Part shown: one piece after another, positions 5,587 to 7,129 of the stretch
Layout: each line of letters begins with the position of its first letter
Numbering within the stretch: position 1 is the stretch's first letter
Origin: a candidate division SR1 bacterium CG_4_9_14_3_um_filter_40_9
GTDB taxonomy: Bacteria; Patescibacteriota; Gracilibacteria; Absconditabacterales; Absconditicoccaceae
NCBI GenBank assembly: GCA_002791215.1
Contig: PFWQ01000061.1
Location: 2,695 to 9,823, forward strand
DNA: 7,129 nucleotides
Direction of reading: 5' to 3'
The notes under the pieces: model-generated
Told to the model about the DNA's origin: nothing
Seen by the model: the letters and a program-made list of their open reading frames with translations, nothing else
The model's database searches: none
Made by a program: the position numbers and the translations under genes

Positions 5587-6534
5587 ATGAAATATATAAA
5601 GAAAATAGTAATCTGAGTCTTTGTACTTTCCACTCTCTACTTTATACTTTGCACTGTCTCTGCACAGACAGTCGACTTGGTGAATCGGCTGGACGATCTG
5701 AGCGACGAAACCACGTTTTGATATAATCAAACCGTCAAAATCTCTATCAAAGAGATAACTCCGCAAAAAGTAGTGATCCAATCGCCTATGATCGTCGATG
5801 AGCTTGGCGGGAAAATCAAAAAATACACCGTCATGTATGGTGAATATACCATGGATCAAATCATAACTGATACCAATCTCATCAATAGCGCGAAAGAAAA
5901 GACATTCGATTTTACAGGGACAGAAACGGTTCTAGATATGGAACTTAATCTGTATGATGGCCTGGATCCCAATAAACTTTATTATGTTCGAGTAATACCA
6001 AAAGACATCAATTGAATCGGAGGACAAATATCTACACAAGATCTCTGGTTCAAATTGGTTGATCAAACATATGGTGAAGGTGTGTATACTGGAATAGTAC
6101 TCCATGCGGCCGCAGGAGCAAACATGTCCCTAGCAAATATCAGCCACAGCTGTAATCCAGACTGCACAATCCCTACACAAGGAAGCAAAAAGATAACTTT
6201 GTCATGGATTGCTGTAGCGGGAAGCGATATGGTGGATATTTATCTGCAAGATAGCACAAATGGTATATTCAATAGATTAGCAACGGTAAATATGTCCAAT
6301 GAAAAATATGAGTTACAGACAAGCAAAAATGGAGAACATATATTCAAATTTGTGCCTGACAATGGCGGCACAGAAGTGCATTATGTAGTGAACATCTGAG
6401 GCATAAGCGCATGAACGACAGTAGGAACAGGCATAACCAAAGTGCCAAAAACCTGACCAGCAGAAAACGTTATTGCAATACTCTTTATCACGCTTGGGCT
6501 CTACTTGGCATACAGGAAAGTGTATAGGAAATAA
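5587..6534 (+). CDS. Anchored FN3/Ig-like surface protein with sortase-type tail, UGA read as Gly
   Basis: A 315-residue secreted protein, open only if six TGA codons (5614, 5719, 6013, 6397, 6412, 6454) are glycine. The signal peptide is MKYIKKIVIG... ending VSA-Q (cleavage after A26); its core contains the first UGA glycine (G10). Two beta-rich domains follow. One at about 50-155 has an FN3-like end (GLDPNKLYYVRVIPKDING, with G143 from UGA). The second spans about 195-270 (KKITLSWIAVAGSDMVDIYL onward). Between them is a CNPDC pair of cysteines that may form a disulfide. A Gly/Thr-rich spacer (270-285) leads to VPKTG (286-290), a hydrophobic span 295-309 and a basic tail RKVYRK, the layout of a sortase substrate. 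It is probably displayed on the cell surface; its partner is unknown and no sortase gene is in the window. ATG 5587 is the first start that gives the signal peptide. The stop is TAA. Confidence 0.88.
6442..6534 (+). other. C-terminal sorting signal: VPKTG, hydrophobic span, basic tail
   Basis: Codons 286-290 read V-P-K-T-G with the Gly as UGA (6454-6456). Then come PAEN, about 15 hydrophobic residues and RKVYRK before TAA. This matches the LPXTG-type cell-wall sorting signal except for V in place of L. A plain C-terminal membrane anchor is the alternative. Confidence 0.6.
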
Positions 6535-6536
6535 AA

Positions 6537-6578
6537 ATAGGAATAGAGAAATAGATTTATAGGGCCATAGAATGATAG
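6537..6578 (+). repeat. ATAG array with exact 8-bp period
   Basis: ATAG occurs at 6537, 6543, 6551, 6559, 6567 and 6575. The last five are exactly 8 bp apart, with the intervening four bases variable. The array begins right after the surface-protein TAA. Because 8 is not a multiple of 3, the embedded TAG closes all three plus-strand frames. Confidence 0.7.
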
Positions 6579-6607
6579 GAAAGAACTATAATTCTGCGGA
6601 ATCTGTA

Positions 6608-6640
6608 ATTCTATCAAATCTATTATTCTATCAAATCTAT
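6608..6640 (+). repeat. Two copies of a 16-bp direct repeat
   Basis: ATTCTATCAAATCTAT is present at 6608-6623 and again at 6625-6640, one base apart. Its reverse complement (ATAGATTTGATAG...) nearly matches ATAGATTTATAG at 6551-6562, so the two elements can pair as an imperfect hairpin. It ends 4 nt before the ATG at 6645. Confidence 0.75.
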
Positions 6641-6644
6641 CGAC

Positions 6645-7129
6645 ATGATGATAAACTCCAAATTACCGCACATACTCAAAATCGTGACAAAGATTTTTTT
6701 GGTTGGACTATTGCTCCAATTTTTTCTGCAAACATTCGTAACCTACAAACTAGGCTTAGATTGAATCTTTCGGAAGATCGTCCGAATGCGAAAAGAGATA
6801 GTGCTGATTGGATTATTCTGATTATTGGCTTACATCATCCAAAAAAATAAATTATGGAAATCTCTTCGGGGAAAACTTCCTATCAAACGATTTATTATTC
6901 TTTTTTTAATTCTCATTGGTGGGATAGGACTTATTTCACTATTTATAACTGACGTAGGTATAAGCGCCTATATTATGTCCATCAGATATAGCATGATAGG
7001 TTTTTTCATCTTCATACTTTTTTTCGTCCTTAAATTCATAGAACAAGGAGAACAGGAAATGGATATGGTCAAACGATACAGCGACATCATCAAAAAAATA
7101 TTGATGGGTGCGCTCATTCGATGGTGAAT
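6645..7129 (+). CDS. Multi-pass membrane protein, O-antigen ligase-like (partial), UGA read as Gly
   Basis: The N-terminal 161 codons of a protein running off the right edge; TGA codons at 6762 (G40), 6819 (G59) and 7125 (G161) must be read as Gly. It has at least four hydrophobic spans: about 10-34, 52-66, 83-102 and 117-132. Basic loops lie between (RKIVRMRKE at 43-51, KNKLWKSLRGK at 67-77). The RMRKE segment just before the second span, and SIRY (112-115) at the start of the fourth, recall O-antigen ligase/polymerase (Wzy/WaaL-like) proteins of candidate phyla. I did not see enough to be certain, and another polytopic family is possible. If right, it joins or polymerises surface polysaccharide at the outer face of the membrane. 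The start is one of two adjacent ATGs (6645 or 6648), the first after an in-frame TAA at 6606; no Shine-Dalgarno is present. Confidence 0.7.

Noticed and set aside
6608..6640. CRISPR array
   Set aside because: There are only two 16-bp repeats with a one-base spacer, so no spacer-repeat structure and no cas genes.
6572..6850. Plus-strand 92-residue frame over the start of the last gene
   Set aside because: It overlaps the code-25 membrane protein in another frame, shows no recognisable domain and crosses the repeat array.
1845..7127. UGA read as tryptophan (code 4, as in mycoplasmas)
   Set aside because: Trp would fall in GHGVPG, FSDG and FGG where Gly is nearly invariant, and in VPKTG. Trp is encoded by TGG in the normal places elsewhere in the window.

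Overview
The window comes from an AT-rich bacterium that reads UGA as glycine (translation table 25). That code is known from Candidatus Gracilibacteria (BD1-5) and Absconditabacteria (SR1) of the candidate phyla radiation. The evidence is internal. Three plus-strand genes look broken under the standard code. Each becomes one continuous protein if in-frame TGA is read as Gly. Several TGAs fall on glycines that are nearly invariant in the SpoIIE/PP2C phosphatase fold (GHGVPG, SDG, FGG). Every complete gene I call ends in TAA.

Layout, left to right. (1) 1-209: upstream region with a likely promoter. (2) 210-761 (+): unrecognised 183-residue exported protein, with its own terminator. (3) 862-1110 (-): small membrane protein whose terminator lies back to back with the previous one. 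(4) 1337-1717 (+): two-iron superoxide reductase (desulfoferrodoxin), apparently made from a leaderless mRNA. (5) 1742-1807: doubtful 21-codon Thr-rich ORF. (6) 1845-3869 (+): a 674-residue lipobox-TPR-transmembrane-coiled-coil-SpoIIE phosphatase read through 11 UGA codons; this is the main gene of the window. (7) 3927-5315 (-): purB, adenylosuccinate lyase, with a terminator at 3883-3904 and a likely promoter near 5425-5454. (8) 5325-5586: divergent intergenic region with nested inverted repeats. (9) 5587-6534 (+): a secreted, wall- or membrane-anchored FN3/Ig-like protein with 6 UGA codons and a C-terminal VPKTG sortase-like signal whose Gly is itself a UGA. (10) 6535-6644: AT-rich gap with an 8-bp periodic ATAG array and a 16-bp direct repeat. 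(11) 6645 to the right edge (+): multi-pass membrane protein, possibly O-antigen ligase/polymerase-like, 3 UGA codons, cut by the window end.

The genes do not form one operon or pathway. Most are single transcription units with their own terminator or promoter. They suggest a small anaerobe that scavenges superoxide, keeps at least one purine step, senses its envelope through a TPR/SpoIIE phosphatase, and displays surface proteins and possibly polysaccharide. A notable contrast is that purB uses only GGN for its 31 glycines, whereas the recoded genes use UGA for about 21-31% of theirs.
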